DNA of 64,000 nt, taken from NCBI RefSeq assembly GCF_001562255.1, contig NZ_CP014301.1:806001-870000 (forward strand), read 5' to 3'. The number at the start of each line of letters is the position of its first letter. Position 1 is the stretch's first letter. The notes under the pieces were generated by a model that was given only the letters and a program-made list of their open reading frames with translations, ran no database searches and was not told the DNA's origin. This document shows, in pieces, positions 17,097-25,335 of this stretch. The DNA comes from Bosea sp. PAMC 26642 (GTDB lineage Bacteria > Pseudomonadota > Alphaproteobacteria > Rhizobiales > Beijerinckiaceae). The position numbers and the translations under genes were made by a program.

Positions 17097-18149
17097 ATGA
17101 GCCTGCGTCACAAAGCCTTCTCGGCCGTGTTCAAGGCGATCGCGCTGACCCGCGCCGATCGTTGGGGCAGGGGCTTCGCTCAGGGGCTAGGCGTCATCTT
17201 GACCCTGCATCAGGTCAGGCCGGAGCGCGCCTTCGGCTTCCAGCCCAATCGCTTGCTCGAGATCACGCCCGATTTCCTCGACACGGTGCTGCGGCTGATC
17301 AGGGCGGAGGGCTACGATCTCGTTTCGCTGGACGAGGCGGCGTCGCGCCTGGCGAACCCGCGGCAAGGCCGCTTCTTCGTCGCGCTGACCTTCGACGACG
17401 GATATCGCGACACCCTCGACCATGCCTGGCCGGTGCTGGCGAAATACGACGCGCCCTGGACGATGTTCGTCACCACAGGCTTCGCCGACCACAGCGCGCG
17501 GCTCTGGTGGATCGAGCTGGAAGAGGCGATCCGAGCCCTTCCGGAGATCGCCGTGGAGCTGCCCTCAGGCAGATTCTTCGCACGCAGCGGCACCGACGTG
17601 GAAAAGCAGCAGGCCTTCGAAAAGCTCTACTGGCGTCTGAGAGCCGAGCCCGAAGCGATTCTGCTCTCGACGATTTCCGATCTGGCGTGCCAGGCCGGCA
17701 TCGACGGGCCGGGGATCACCGAACGCGAATGCCTGCCCTGGGGCACCTTGCGGGCCTTGTCGGGCGCGCCCGGCGTGACCATCGGCGCCCATACGCTCAC
17801 CCACCCGATGCTGGCCAGGCACGACGATGCCTTCGCCCGCGCAGAGATCGCCAACAGTAAGGCGCGCATCGAAGCCGAACTCGGCATTCCCGTCCGCCAT
17901 TTCTGCTATCCGGTCGGCGATCCGACATCGGCCGGCCCGCGCGAATTCGCTCTTGCAAGGGAGGCCGGTTTCGCTGCCGCGGTGACGACGCGGCCGGGCC
18001 ATCTCTTCGCAGCCCATGCGAGCCATCTCCACGCCCTGCCGCGCGTCTCGCTCAACGGCCACCAGCAGACCGAGGAGGCGGCGCGGGCGCTGCTCTCGGG
18101 GCTGCCGTTCCTGTTGTGGAACCGGGGGCGGCGGGTGAATGTGGAATAG
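17097..18149 (+). CDS. polysaccharide deacetylase (NodB homology domain)
   Basis: This is a predicted metal-dependent N- or O-deacetylase of 350 residues. It has the NodB motifs: TFDDGYRD (catalytic Asp plus metal Asp), GAHTLTHP (H-x3-H metal ligands), a Pro-rich motif in CYPVGDPTSAGP (Arg replaced in part), and a late hydrophobic block VTTRPGHL. No signal peptide is obvious, although the first 30 residues are basic and amphipathic. It is at the edge of the polysaccharide locus and probably modifies the product. ATG 17097 is preferred over TTG 17082. A large inverted repeat follows. Confidence 0.92.
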   Translation: MSLRHKAFSAVFKAIALTRADRWGRGFAQGLGVILTLHQVRPERAFGFQPNRLLEITPDFLDTVLRLIRAEGYDLVSLDEAASRLANPRQGRFFVALTFDDGYRDTLDHAWPVLAKYDAPWTMFVTTGFADHSARLWWIELEEAIRALPEIAVELPSGRFFARSGTDVEKQQAFEKLYWRLRAEPEAILLSTISDLACQAGIDGPGITERECLPWGTLRALSGAPGVTIGAHTLTHPMLARHDDAFARAEIANSKARIEAELGIPVRHFCYPVGDPTSAGPREFALAREAGFAAAVTTRPGHLFAAHASHLHALPRVSLNGHQQTEEAARALLSGLPFLLWNRGRRVNVE

Positions 18150-18162
18150 CCGGTGTGGCTGG

Positions 18163-18330
18163 GCACGGGGAACCCCTCTCCCGGAGGGAGAGGGGCAGGG
18201 GTGAGGGGTCGGCCCCTTGCCGCACGAGCGCGGCCCGTCCGCAGCACCGGTCAGGATGGATGCCTCGCTGACTTGGCGTCCTTCACCTCACCCCTGCCCC
18301 TCTCCTTACAGGAGAGGGGTTCTCCCGTGC
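18163..18330. repeat. 168-base GC-rich inverted repeat, family B copy 1
   Basis: The outer arms GCACGGGGAACCCCTCTCC (from 18163) and GGAGAGGGGTTCTCCCGTGC (to 18330) are complementary, with inner CAGGGGTGAGG facing CCTCACCCCTG. It lies exactly between the convergent deacetylase and DUF2842 genes and could act as a bidirectional terminator or be a mobile palindrome. Confidence 0.85.
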
Positions 18331-18331
18331 T

Positions 18332-18541
18332 TTAAACCTCGTCCTTCCGCTCCATCCACCGGATCAGCGGCAGCAGCGGCAGCACCCAGGCCAGCCCCAG
18401 CGCGACATAGGCGACCGTCTGCCAGAGTTTGGGCGCCTCGGTGATCCGGCCCTGCGCCAGCGCCATCGCCACCAGCGCATACACGCAGACGAAGACCAGG
18501 ATCACGACGGTGCCGATCAGCTTGCGGTGGCTCTGGGTCAT
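18332..18541 (-). CDS. DUF2842 family membrane protein
   Basis: This is a 69-residue protein with two membrane helices (LIGTVVILVFVCVYALVAMAL and YVALGLAWVLPLLPLIRWM), matching the short DUF2842 family of alphaproteobacteria, which characteristically ends LPLLPLIRWM plus a charged tail. Function is unknown. It is divergent from ctaA, a neighbourhood often seen in related genomes, which suggests but does not prove a link to respiratory membrane assembly. Confidence 0.85.
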   Translation of the reverse strand: MTQSHRKLIGTVVILVFVCVYALVAMALAQGRITEAPKLWQTVAYVALGLAWVLPLLPLIRWMERKDEV

Positions 18542-18674
18542 GGCAGCGCGTCCTTGGGCTCGGTCCGGTCGGCTGCGGCAATGCGGGCGTTGTCGGGCCT
18601 TGGGCTTTGAGTCTATCTGTCACCCGCGCGCCGGCTTGTGAAGCGCGTAGCCTGCGACCGAAGGCCCCGCCGCC

Positions 18675-19745
18675 GTGACGATAGCCCTGAATCAGCCGCT
18701 CATCGAGGCGCCGTCGCGCCATGCCGGCATCCGCCGCTGGCTCTGGATCGTCGCCGCGCTGGTCTTCGCGATGGTCGTGGTCGGCGGCGCGACCCGGCTC
18801 ACCGGCTCGGGCCTCTCCATCACCGAATGGAAGCCGATCACCGGCGCCCTGCCTCCGCTCTCGGGCGCGGCCTGGGCGGAGGAGTTCGCGAAGTATCGCG
18901 AAAGCCCGCAATACCGGCTGCTGAACGAGGGCATGAGCCTGGGCGAATTCCAGTTCATCTACTGGTGGGAATGGGGCCATCGCCAGCTCGGCCGCTTCAT
19001 CGGCCTGGTCTATCTCGCGGGCTTCCTCGTCGTCGCGCTGCGCCGGCTGCTGCCCTGGCGCCAGACGGCGCTGCTCTTCGGCATGGGCCTGCTGCTCGGC
19101 CTGCAGGGCGCCATCGGCTGGATCATGGTGGCGTCGGGTCTCCAGCCCGGCATGGTCGCGGTCGCGCCGGTCAAGCTGACGCTGCATCTCACCTTCGCCG
19201 GCCTGTTCTTCGCCTCGGTCGTCGCCTTCGCCGTGTGGCTGACCCCTCCGCGCCGGGCCGAGCAGGCGAGGGGCCTCGTCGGCGCCTGGGCACTCCTGGT
19301 GCTGACCTTCGCGCAGATCGCGCTCGGCGGCCTCGTCGCCGGCTCGAAGGCCGGCTTCACCTACAACACCTGGCCGCTGATGGACGGCGCGCTCGTCCCC
19401 GACGGCGCGACGCTCTTCGCCAAATCCCCATTCTGGGAGAACTTCGTCGACAATGTCGCGCTGGTCCAGTTCAACCACCGCGTCGGCGCCTATCTGTTGC
19501 TGGCGCTGGCGCTCTGGCAGGCGGTGTCGCTGCGCCGTGCGGCGGCCGGCGCGGGCGCAGCCAAGCGCGCGACCGCGATTGCGGGGATGACGGTGATGCA
19601 GGCCGCGCTGGGCATCGTCACGCTGCTGCTGGTCGTGCCGCTCTGGGCCGGGCTCGCGCATCAGGCGCTGGCGTTCCTGCTGCTCGCGATGGTGGTCGTC
19701 CATCTCGTCCGGATGCAAACTGGCACCGCATTTGCGTGGCTTTGA
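18675..19745 (+). CDS. ctaA: heme A synthase
   Basis: CtaA/COX15 oxidises the C8 methyl of heme O to a formyl group, giving heme A for aa3-type cytochrome c oxidase. The 356 residues have eight membrane helices. Signature blocks are VVVGGATRLTGSGLSITEW, EFQFIYWWEWGHRQLGR (His heme ligand), LHLTFAGLFFA (His), FTYNTWPLMDG and VQFNHRVGAYLL (His), and a final helix with GLAHQALAFLL (His). It lacks the paired Cys of Bacillus-type enzymes, so it is the proteobacterial/mitochondrial type. The start is GTG 18675. It is adjacent to DUF2842 (divergent) and the chlorite-dismutase-family gene. Confidence 0.96.
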   Translation: MTIALNQPLIEAPSRHAGIRRWLWIVAALVFAMVVVGGATRLTGSGLSITEWKPITGALPPLSGAAWAEEFAKYRESPQYRLLNEGMSLGEFQFIYWWEWGHRQLGRFIGLVYLAGFLVVALRRLLPWRQTALLFGMGLLLGLQGAIGWIMVASGLQPGMVAVAPVKLTLHLTFAGLFFASVVAFAVWLTPPRRAEQARGLVGAWALLVLTFAQIALGGLVAGSKAGFTYNTWPLMDGALVPDGATLFAKSPFWENFVDNVALVQFNHRVGAYLLLALALWQAVSLRRAAAGAGAAKRATAIAGMTVMQAALGIVTLLLVVPLWAGLAHQALAFLLLAMVVVHLVRMQTGTAFAWL

Positions 19746-19764
19746 CCATGCCGGCCCTGCGGCC

Positions 19765-20331
19765 ATGACGGACGAGGTCAAGGTGAACCAGATCGTGGTG
19801 TTTTCGGGCGGCGATGCCGGCCAGTGGCGCGTCCGTGCGATCGAGCGTGTGCGGGGCGACGGTTTGCCCGACATCAGCCATGTCGCGATCGCGCTCGAAA
19901 GCGCTGTCGAGGGCGACGCCGTCTGGAGGCTGCGCGGCGCCATCAGCAACACACGGTATGCCACGCGTGACGAAGTCGCCATGCTCGGCGCGCGCCAGGG
20001 CGGTCTGGAGCGGCCGGAGGCGAGGTCGGCCGTGCTCATCCCGATTTTGAAATCGCAGGCTTGGTGGGACTTGGCGCAGGATGAACGCCGGGCGATTTTC
20101 GAGGAGACGTCGCGCCACACGCGCATCGGCCTTGATTATCTGCCTGCCATCGCCCGCCGTTTGCATCATTCGCGCGATCTCGGAGAAGCGTTCGACTTTC
20201 TCACATGGTTCGAGTTCGCACCCGAGCACGAAGCCGATTTCGATGAGATGACCGCGCGGCTGCGGAGCACGCGCGAGTGGGAGTATGTCGAACGCGAGGT
20301 CGAGATCCGATTGACGCGGACGGAATCCTGA
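19765..20331 (+). CDS. short chlorite-dismutase-family protein
   Basis: This is a 188-residue cytosolic protein. The C-terminal half carries the pattern of short-form Cld-like proteins: WWDLAQDERRAIFEETSRHT, GLDYLPAIARRLHHSRDLGE and FDFLTWFEFAPEHEADFDEM. Family members bind heme; true chlorite dismutases make O2, but short alphaproteobacterial ones have no proven substrate. The start is ATG 19765; an upstream TTG would overlap ctaA. It begins 19 bases after ctaA, which fits cotranscription and a heme theme. Confidence 0.82.
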   Translation: MTDEVKVNQIVVFSGGDAGQWRVRAIERVRGDGLPDISHVAIALESAVEGDAVWRLRGAISNTRYATRDEVAMLGARQGGLERPEARSAVLIPILKSQAWWDLAQDERRAIFEETSRHTRIGLDYLPAIARRLHHSRDLGEAFDFLTWFEFAPEHEADFDEMTARLRSTREWEYVEREVEIRLTRTES

Positions 20332-20345
20332 CGGCCGTCCCGATC

Positions 20346-21623
20346 TTACGCCAGCGCCTGATCCAGATCGTCGATGATGTCCTGCACGTCTTCGAGCCCG
20401 ATCGAGAGCCGCACCACCTCCGGCCCCGCGCCCGACGCCGTCTTCTGAGCGTCGGAGAGCTGGCGGTGCGTGGTCGAGGCCGGGTGGATCACCAGCGAGC
20501 GCGTGTCGCCGATATTGGCCAGATGCGAGAACAGCTTGAGGTCCGTCACAAGCTTGACGCCGGCGTCGTAACCACCCTTGAGGCCGAAGGTGAAGACGGC
20601 GCCCGCGCCCTTGGGGCAGTAGCGTTGCGCCAGCGCGTGGTATTTGTTGTCGGGCAGGCCAGCATAGCTGACCCATTCGACTGCCGGATGCTTGGCGAGA
20701 TGCTGGGCGACCGCCAGCGTGCTCTCGCAATGGCGCTGCATCCGCAACGGCAAAGTCTCGATCCCGGTCAGGATCATGAAGGCGTTGAAGGGCGCAAGCG
20801 CCGGCCCCATGTCGCGCAGGCCGAGCACGCGGCAGGCGATCGCGAAGGCGAAATTGCCGAAGGTCTCGCCCAGAACCATGCCGTTATACTCAGGCCGCGG
20901 CTTGGACAGCATCGGATAGCGATCGTCGCCGACCCAGTTGAACGAGCCGCCATCGACGATGATCCCGCCGATCGAATTGCCGTGCCCGCCCAGGAACTTC
21001 GTCATCGAATGCACGACGATGTCGGCGCCATGCTCGAAGGGGCGGATCAGATAGGGACTCGCCATCGTGTTGTCGACGATCAGCGGGATGTTGTGCTTCT
21101 TCGCGATCGCCGCGATGCCGGCGATGTCGACCACGACGCCGCCGGGATTGGCGATCGACTCGATGAAGATCGCCTTGGTCTTCGGCGTCACGGCGGCAGC
21201 GAACGCGTCCAGATCGTCGGAATCGGCCCAGATCACGCTCCAGCCGAAGTTCTTGTAGGAATGATTGAACTGGTTGATTGAGCCGCCATAGAGCTTCTTG
21301 GCGGCGACGAACTCGTCGCCCGGCTGCATCAGCGCATGGAAGCACAGGAACTCGGCCGCGTGGCCCGACGCGACGGCGAGCGCCGCAGTGCCGCCCTCCA
21401 GCGCCGCGACGCGTTCTTCCAGCACCGCGTTCGTCGGGTTGCCGATGCGGGTGTAGATGTTGCCGAAGGCCTGCAGCCCGAACAGCGAGGCGGCGTGGTC
21501 GACATCGTCGAAGACGAAGGATGTCGTCTGGTAGATCGGCGTGGCGCGCGCGCCCGTCGCCGCGTCAGGCGCTGCGCCAGCATGGATGGCGAGCGTATGG
21601 AACCCTGGTGCGCGGTCGGTCAT
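20346..21623 (-). CDS. metY: O-acetylhomoserine aminocarboxypropyltransferase (sulfhydrylase)
   Basis: This PLP enzyme makes homocysteine from O-acetylhomoserine and sulfide, giving direct sulfhydrylation in methionine synthesis. The 425 residues match the Cys/Met metabolism family of type I fold: TPIYQTTSFVFDD at the start, YTRIGNPTNAVLEERVAALE, VDNTMASPYLIRPFEHGAD and the PLP lysine in VVHSMTKFLGGHGN. The length (about 425 rather than 380-400) and the NFNWVG-like insertion favour MetY over cystathionine enzymes. I searched the 70-base upstream region for a SAM-II riboswitch and found none; there is only a CGTTC/GAACG hairpin. Confidence 0.95.
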   Translation of the reverse strand: MTDRAPGFHTLAIHAGAAPDAATGARATPIYQTTSFVFDDVDHAASLFGLQAFGNIYTRIGNPTNAVLEERVAALEGGTAALAVASGHAAEFLCFHALMQPGDEFVAAKKLYGGSINQFNHSYKNFGWSVIWADSDDLDAFAAAVTPKTKAIFIESIANPGGVVVDIAGIAAIAKKHNIPLIVDNTMASPYLIRPFEHGADIVVHSMTKFLGGHGNSIGGIIVDGGSFNWVGDDRYPMLSKPRPEYNGMVLGETFGNFAFAIACRVLGLRDMGPALAPFNAFMILTGIETLPLRMQRHCESTLAVAQHLAKHPAVEWVSYAGLPDNKYHALAQRYCPKGAGAVFTFGLKGGYDAGVKLVTDLKLFSHLANIGDTRSLVIHPASTTHRQLSDAQKTASGAGPEVVRLSIGLEDVQDIIDDLDQALA

Positions 21624-21695
21624 GGCCTACTCCCTGCGATCTTCTGAATGCGAGACGTTGCGTTCGTTTTAAAGAACGGTCTGTGCGGCGTCAAT

Positions 21696-22928
21696 TCAGG
21701 GACGCGGCACCAGCTCCGGCCCGATATGCTCCGGCCTGATACCGAGCCCGACGACCCGCGCCGGAAGTCGCCGGAGCAGCGGAAACCAGTCGAACAGTCT
21801 GACCATGAAGGGCGGGCGCAGGGGGACGTCGCTGTCTAGGCGCGCCAGAAGCGGCGAGATGATCCGGTCCTGCGCCAGCACCTGGATCCGCTGCGTCGCC
21901 CGCGTCGGGAATTCGCGCCGCTCCTGCACGGCCGCGAGATCGGCGTCGGTCAGGCGCCTGTCGCGCAAAGGCGCGGCGAGGCGGTTGGCAGCGGCCACTG
22001 CGTCCTGCACGGCAAGGTTCACGCCGACGCCGCCGATCGGCGACATCGCATGGGCCGCATCGCCGATGCAGAGCAGGCCAGGGCGCCACCATCTCTCCAG
22101 TCGGTCGACCGCGACCGTGAGCAGCTTGATGTCGTCCCAGCTCGCGATCGCGTCCATCCGGTCGGCGAACCATGGCGCGAGCGCAACGATCGTGCCTCGG
22201 AAGGCCGGTAGCCCGGCCGTCTGCAGATCGGCTAGCTTGCCCTTGGGAATGACGAAGGCGCTCTGCCAGTAGTCGCCGCGGTTGAGCGTCACGAGCAGCC
22301 GGCCGTTCGCGACTTGTCCGCCGGTCTGGTCGGGGTCGCTCTCCTGTCGCGGCAGTTTGAACCAGAGCACATCCATCGGCGCGCCGATATCGATGCCTTT
22401 CAGGCCAGAGGCGGCGCGGATGTCGGAGCGGCGTCCATCGGCCGCGACGACGAGATCGGCCCGGATCGAGAAAGGTCCGTCCTCGCTTGTGCCGGAAAGA
22501 CCGACGACCTTGCCGCTGGCTTCGATCAGCCTCTCCGCCTTGGCATTCATCATCAGCGTGAAGCGCCGTTGCTCGCGCCCACGATCGGCCAGGAAGTCGA
22601 GAAAATCCCATTGCGGCATCATCGCGACATAGGGCGCGGCCACGGGCAGGTGAGAAAAATCAGCGAACTGGATCGTCTCGTTCCCGAACCGCATCGCGAT
22701 GCTCGACAGGGCAGAATGCGGCAGCTTGAGGAACTCGTCGAGCAGGCCGAGTTCGTGCATCAGCTGCATGGTCGAGGGATGGATCGTGTCGCCGCGAAAA
22801 TCGCGCAGGAAATCGGCGTGCTTTTCCAGCACGACGACATCCACCCCGGCGCGCGCCAGCAGGAAACCGAGCATCATCCCCGCCGGGCCGCCGCCGGCGA
22901 TGCAGCAGGTCGTGGTGATCTCCGGCAT
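21696..22928 (-). CDS. FAD-dependent monooxygenase (PHBH/UbiH fold)
   Basis: This is a 410-residue flavoprotein of the aromatic hydroxylase group. It has the N-terminal GxGxxG Rossmann motif in CCIAGGGPAGMMLGFLLARAG, the mid-protein DG motif in DLVVAADGRRSDIRA, and the second FAD motif in GLLCIGDAAHAMSPIGGVGV. It shares the hydrophobic tail FDWFPLLRRLPARVVGLGI with a frequent rhizobial subfamily of unknown substrate. It is transcribed toward metY, 72 bases apart. The substrate cannot be inferred; hydroxylation of an aromatic compound using NAD(P)H and O2 is the family expectation. Confidence 0.88.
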   Translation of the reverse strand: MPEITTTCCIAGGGPAGMMLGFLLARAGVDVVVLEKHADFLRDFRGDTIHPSTMQLMHELGLLDEFLKLPHSALSSIAMRFGNETIQFADFSHLPVAAPYVAMMPQWDFLDFLADRGREQRRFTLMMNAKAERLIEASGKVVGLSGTSEDGPFSIRADLVVAADGRRSDIRAASGLKGIDIGAPMDVLWFKLPRQESDPDQTGGQVANGRLLVTLNRGDYWQSAFVIPKGKLADLQTAGLPAFRGTIVALAPWFADRMDAIASWDDIKLLTVAVDRLERWWRPGLLCIGDAAHAMSPIGGVGVNLAVQDAVAAANRLAAPLRDRRLTDADLAAVQERREFPTRATQRIQVLAQDRIISPLLARLDSDVPLRPPFMVRLFDWFPLLRRLPARVVGLGIRPEHIGPELVPRP

Positions 22929-22979
22929 CGACTTGGCCCCCTGGTCCCGCTTTCGCTATTCCATTGGTTTGAACGCGAC

Positions 22980-23087
22980 GTCATTCCGGGCGGAGCGGAG
23001 CGCAGACCCGGAATCCATCACAGGACACGATGGCGCCTTACGATGGATCCCGGATCGGCGCGGCTACGCCGCTTGTCCGGGATGACG
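22980..23087. repeat. palindromic intergenic repeat, family A copy 2
   Basis: GTCATTCCGGGCGGAGCGGA at one end faces CGCTTGTCCGGGATGAC at the other, with GACCCGGAATCCATC facing GATGGATCCCGGATC. It is the same family as 10397 but in the opposite half order. It lies upstream of the FAD monooxygenase gene. Confidence 0.85.
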
Positions 23088-23117
23088 CGGTGGTTGCATA
23101 TCAAGACACCCGACGGC

Positions 23118-23648
23118 TCATGTCCCCGGACGATGGATCGTCAGCTTCTGGAACCCCTTGCCGGCGAGCACCGGCTTCTTCGACGACAATATCCGTGAAT
23201 TGATCCCCTGCCAGCCGATTTCGCCCGAAAGCCGGCCATATTCGATCTTCGGGCAGCGGTTCATGATCACCGTGACCCCCATCGCCTCGGCACGTGCGGC
23301 AGCTTCGTCATTGCGCACCGAAAGCTGCATCCAGATCACCTTCGGCAGCGGGTCGAGGGCGAGCGCCTCGTCGGTGATCGGCCCGGCGGCGTCCGAATTG
23401 CGGAAGATCTCGACCATGTCGATCGTGCCGGGAATCTCCTTCAGCGAGGCATAGACCGTCTTGCCGAGCAGCGTCTGGCCGGCGAGTCCCGGATTGACCG
23501 GGATCACGTCATAGCCGCGGTCGAGCAGGTATTTCGTCACGATCCAGCTCGGCCGCGCCTCGCTGGCCGAGGCGCCGACCAGCGCGATGCGCTTCACGCT
23601 CTTGAGAATCTCGCGGATCTGGCTGTCGGGGTAGGCGTCGTGGGTCAT
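23118..23648 (-). CDS. CoA-binding domain protein (YccU-like)
   Basis: This is a 176-residue protein consisting of one Rossmann-like CoA_binding_2 domain: IREILKSVKRIALVGASASEARPSWIV, YLLDRGYDVIPVNPGLAGQ, then GTIDMVEIFRNSD and a late MNRCPKIEYGRL, in which the conserved Cys lies. Such small proteins resemble the N-terminal part of succinyl-CoA synthetase alpha; their role is unclear. ATG 23648 is preferred since the 22 residues before it are not part of the family. It is flanked on both sides by palindromic repeats. Confidence 0.88.
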   Translation of the reverse strand: MTHDAYPDSQIREILKSVKRIALVGASASEARPSWIVTKYLLDRGYDVIPVNPGLAGQTLLGKTVYASLKEIPGTIDMVEIFRNSDAAGPITDEALALDPLPKVIWMQLSVRNDEAAARAEAMGVTVIMNRCPKIEYGRLSGEIGWQGINSRILSSKKPVLAGKGFQKLTIHRPGT

Positions 23649-23709
23649 CGGGCCAAGGCTTTGCAGAGAGATCGGGAGGTTGAAGGTATAAGGGGATGGA
23701 AAACGCACC

Positions 23710-23814
23710 GTCATCCCGGACGTAGTGAAGCGGAGATCCGGGATCCATGCCTGAGCCTTACCGATAAAAGTTCAGGCATGGATCCCGGGTCTCCCGTTGG
23801 TCGCCCGGGATGAC
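23710..23814. repeat. palindromic intergenic repeat, family A copy 3
   Basis: GTCATCCCGGACGTAGTGAA faces GTTGGTCGCCCGGGATGAC, with GGGATCCATGCCTGA facing TTCAGGCATGGATCCC. The inner arms are extended compared with the other copies. It lies between the CoA-binding and enoyl-CoA hydratase genes. Confidence 0.85.
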
Positions 23815-23835
23815 GAGAAGGTTGTGGAAACGGCA

Positions 23836-24648
23836 TTACCCCTCCCACACCGGCGCCCGCTTCTCCATGAACGCGCCGATGCCTTCTTCCGCATCACGCG
23901 CCAGCATGTTCTCGACCATCACAGCGCTCGCATGGTCATAGGCGGCAGCCATCCCCATCTCGCGCTGCTCGTAGAAGGCGCGCTTGCCGATCTTGACCGT
24001 GGCGGGCGATTTCGAGGCGATGACGGCGGCAAGCCGGCGCGCTTCCGCCAGCGCATCCCCGGCCGCAACGACGCGGTTGAGCAGCCCCATCCGCGCAGCC
24101 TCTTGGGCCGGCACCATCTCGCCGAGCAGCAGCATCTCCATCGCGTGTTTGGCGGCAAGGTTGCGCGACAGCGCCACCATCGGCGTCGAGCAGAACAGCC
24201 CGATATGGACGCCCGGCGTGCAGAATTTGGCATCAGTCCCCGCAACCGCCAGATCGCAGCTCGCCACGAGCTGGCAACCGGCAGCCGTCGCCGTGCCCTC
24301 GACCGCCGCGATCACCGGCTGGGGCAGGGCGGTGATCTGCTGCATCACGCGCGAGCAGCGTCCCAGAATGTCGCTGAAATAGGCCCGGCCCCGGTCGGGA
24401 TCGGCGCGGCGCGCGCTCATCTCCTTGAGATCATGCCCGGCGCAGAACACCGGCCCCTGAGCCGCCAGGATCACCGCCCGCACGCTGCGGTCGGCCGCGA
24501 TCTCGCCAAGCGTCTGCCCCAGCGCCGCCAGCAGCGCCTCGCCGAGCGGGTTGCGCGCCTGCGGCCGGTTCAACATCAGAATTGCGACGCCGTCTGCGTC
24601 TTCGCGCAGCAGCACGGGCGCGGCTTCGGGCTTGGTGTGGGCATTCAT
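23836..24648 (-). CDS. enoyl-CoA hydratase/isomerase family protein
   Basis: This is a 270-residue crotonase-fold protein. It has the first oxyanion-hole block RAVILAAQGPVFCAGHDLKEM and the second GTATAAGCQLVASCDLAVAG, followed by TPGVHIGLFCSTPMVALSRN. The catalytic acid positions show Gly/Cys-type variation, so the precise reaction (hydratase, isomerase or hydrolase) is uncertain. ATG 24648 (MNAHTKPEAAP) is chosen. It is divergent from the thioesterase gene (86 bases apart), so the two may act on the same acyl-CoA pool. Confidence 0.9.
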   Translation of the reverse strand: MNAHTKPEAAPVLLREDADGVAILMLNRPQARNPLGEALLAALGQTLGEIAADRSVRAVILAAQGPVFCAGHDLKEMSARRADPDRGRAYFSDILGRCSRVMQQITALPQPVIAAVEGTATAAGCQLVASCDLAVAGTDAKFCTPGVHIGLFCSTPMVALSRNLAAKHAMEMLLLGEMVPAQEAARMGLLNRVVAAGDALAEARRLAAVIASKSPATVKIGKRAFYEQREMGMAAAYDHASAVMVENMLARDAEEGIGAFMEKRAPVWEG

Positions 24649-24734
24649 GGCAGCGCCTTTCGCAATCCTCCCTATTGTCGGAGCGGGGGCGTCATGCTGC
24701 AAGGGGAGGAACTCCATCCTCTCCGGTTTCCCGC

Positions 24735-25163
24735 ATGGCCACCCGCATGACCGTCTCCGAACTGGAGGCCTTCCTCGACCAGACCTTTCCGCAACTCCAC
24801 CATGGCGGGCGGACCTATTTCGTCGAGGAGGTCGGTCCGATGACCGCCCGGATGCGCTGCGACTACCATGAGAAGCATCTGCGCCCCGGCGGCACGATCT
24901 CGGGCCCGACGATGATGGCGCTGGCGGATCTGGCGCTCTATGCCGCGATCCTCGCCCAGATCGGCCCGGTCGCGCTCGCCGTGACCACGAGCTTGAACTT
25001 CAACTTCCTGCGCAAGCCCGGACAGGCCGCCCTGATCGGTGAGGCCAGGCTGCTCAAGCTCGGCAAGCGGCTCGCGGTCGGCGAGGTCTGCCTGTTCTCG
25101 CAAGGGGAAAGCGAGATGGTCTGCCACGCCACCGGCACTTATTCGATCCCAGCGGATCGTTAA
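24735..25163 (+). CDS. PaaI-type hotdog-fold acyl-CoA thioesterase
   Basis: This is a 142-residue hotdog protein. Motifs are HLRPGGTISGPTMMALADLA, in which the loop-helix with Gly and the catalytic Asp sits (ALADLALYAA), LNFNFLRKPGQ, and a last strand with CHATGTYSIP. It hydrolyses acyl-CoA thioesters by family; the chain preference is unknown. The start MATRMTVSELEAFLD (24735) fits, as the preceding residues are Arg-rich and not conserved. Confidence 0.87.
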   Translation: MATRMTVSELEAFLDQTFPQLHHGGRTYFVEEVGPMTARMRCDYHEKHLRPGGTISGPTMMALADLALYAAILAQIGPVALAVTTSLNFNFLRKPGQAALIGEARLLKLGKRLAVGEVCLFSQGESEMVCHATGTYSIPADR

Positions 25164-25237
25164 GCGGTATCTTGGTACCGTTTTTGTCATTGCCATGAAA
25201 ACATTGCGGTTTTTCCGCTGACTGCAATGATGACGGC

Positions 25238-25266
25238 TTGACAGCCCGCGGCCCGCACCCTATCCA
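25238..25266 (+). promoter_or_regulatory. promoter of rplM-rpsI
   Basis: A perfect TTGACA (25238-25243) and TATCCA (25261-25266) are separated by 17 bases. The predicted start is near 25273, giving a leader of about 60 bases that contains the hairpin at 25279-25309. Confidence 0.75.
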
Positions 25267-25278
25267 CCGCCTCACATC

Positions 25279-25309
25279 GCCGCCGGTCTCCGGCGGCTTG
25301 TCCTTTTTT
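25279..25309 (+). promoter_or_regulatory. terminator-like hairpin in the rplM leader
   Basis: GCCGCCGG (25279-25286) pairs perfectly with CCGGCGGC (25290-25297) around a TCT loop, followed by TTGTCCTTTTTT. It lies after the promoter and 27 bases before the rplM start, so it could reduce read-through into the ribosomal genes (attenuation or autogenous control) or mark a short leader RNA. Confidence 0.6.
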
Positions 25310-25335
25310 CTCGAACCAACCGAAGGGGTGCCGCG

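Noticed and set aside
18306..20126. 606-codon minus-strand frame over ctaA
   Set aside because: Composition is typical of a shadow frame (Arg/Gln/Glu rich) opposite a certain heme A synthase gene.
21624..21695. SAM-II riboswitch before metY
   Set aside because: Only one short CGTTC/GAACG hairpin; the conserved pseudoknot elements are absent.
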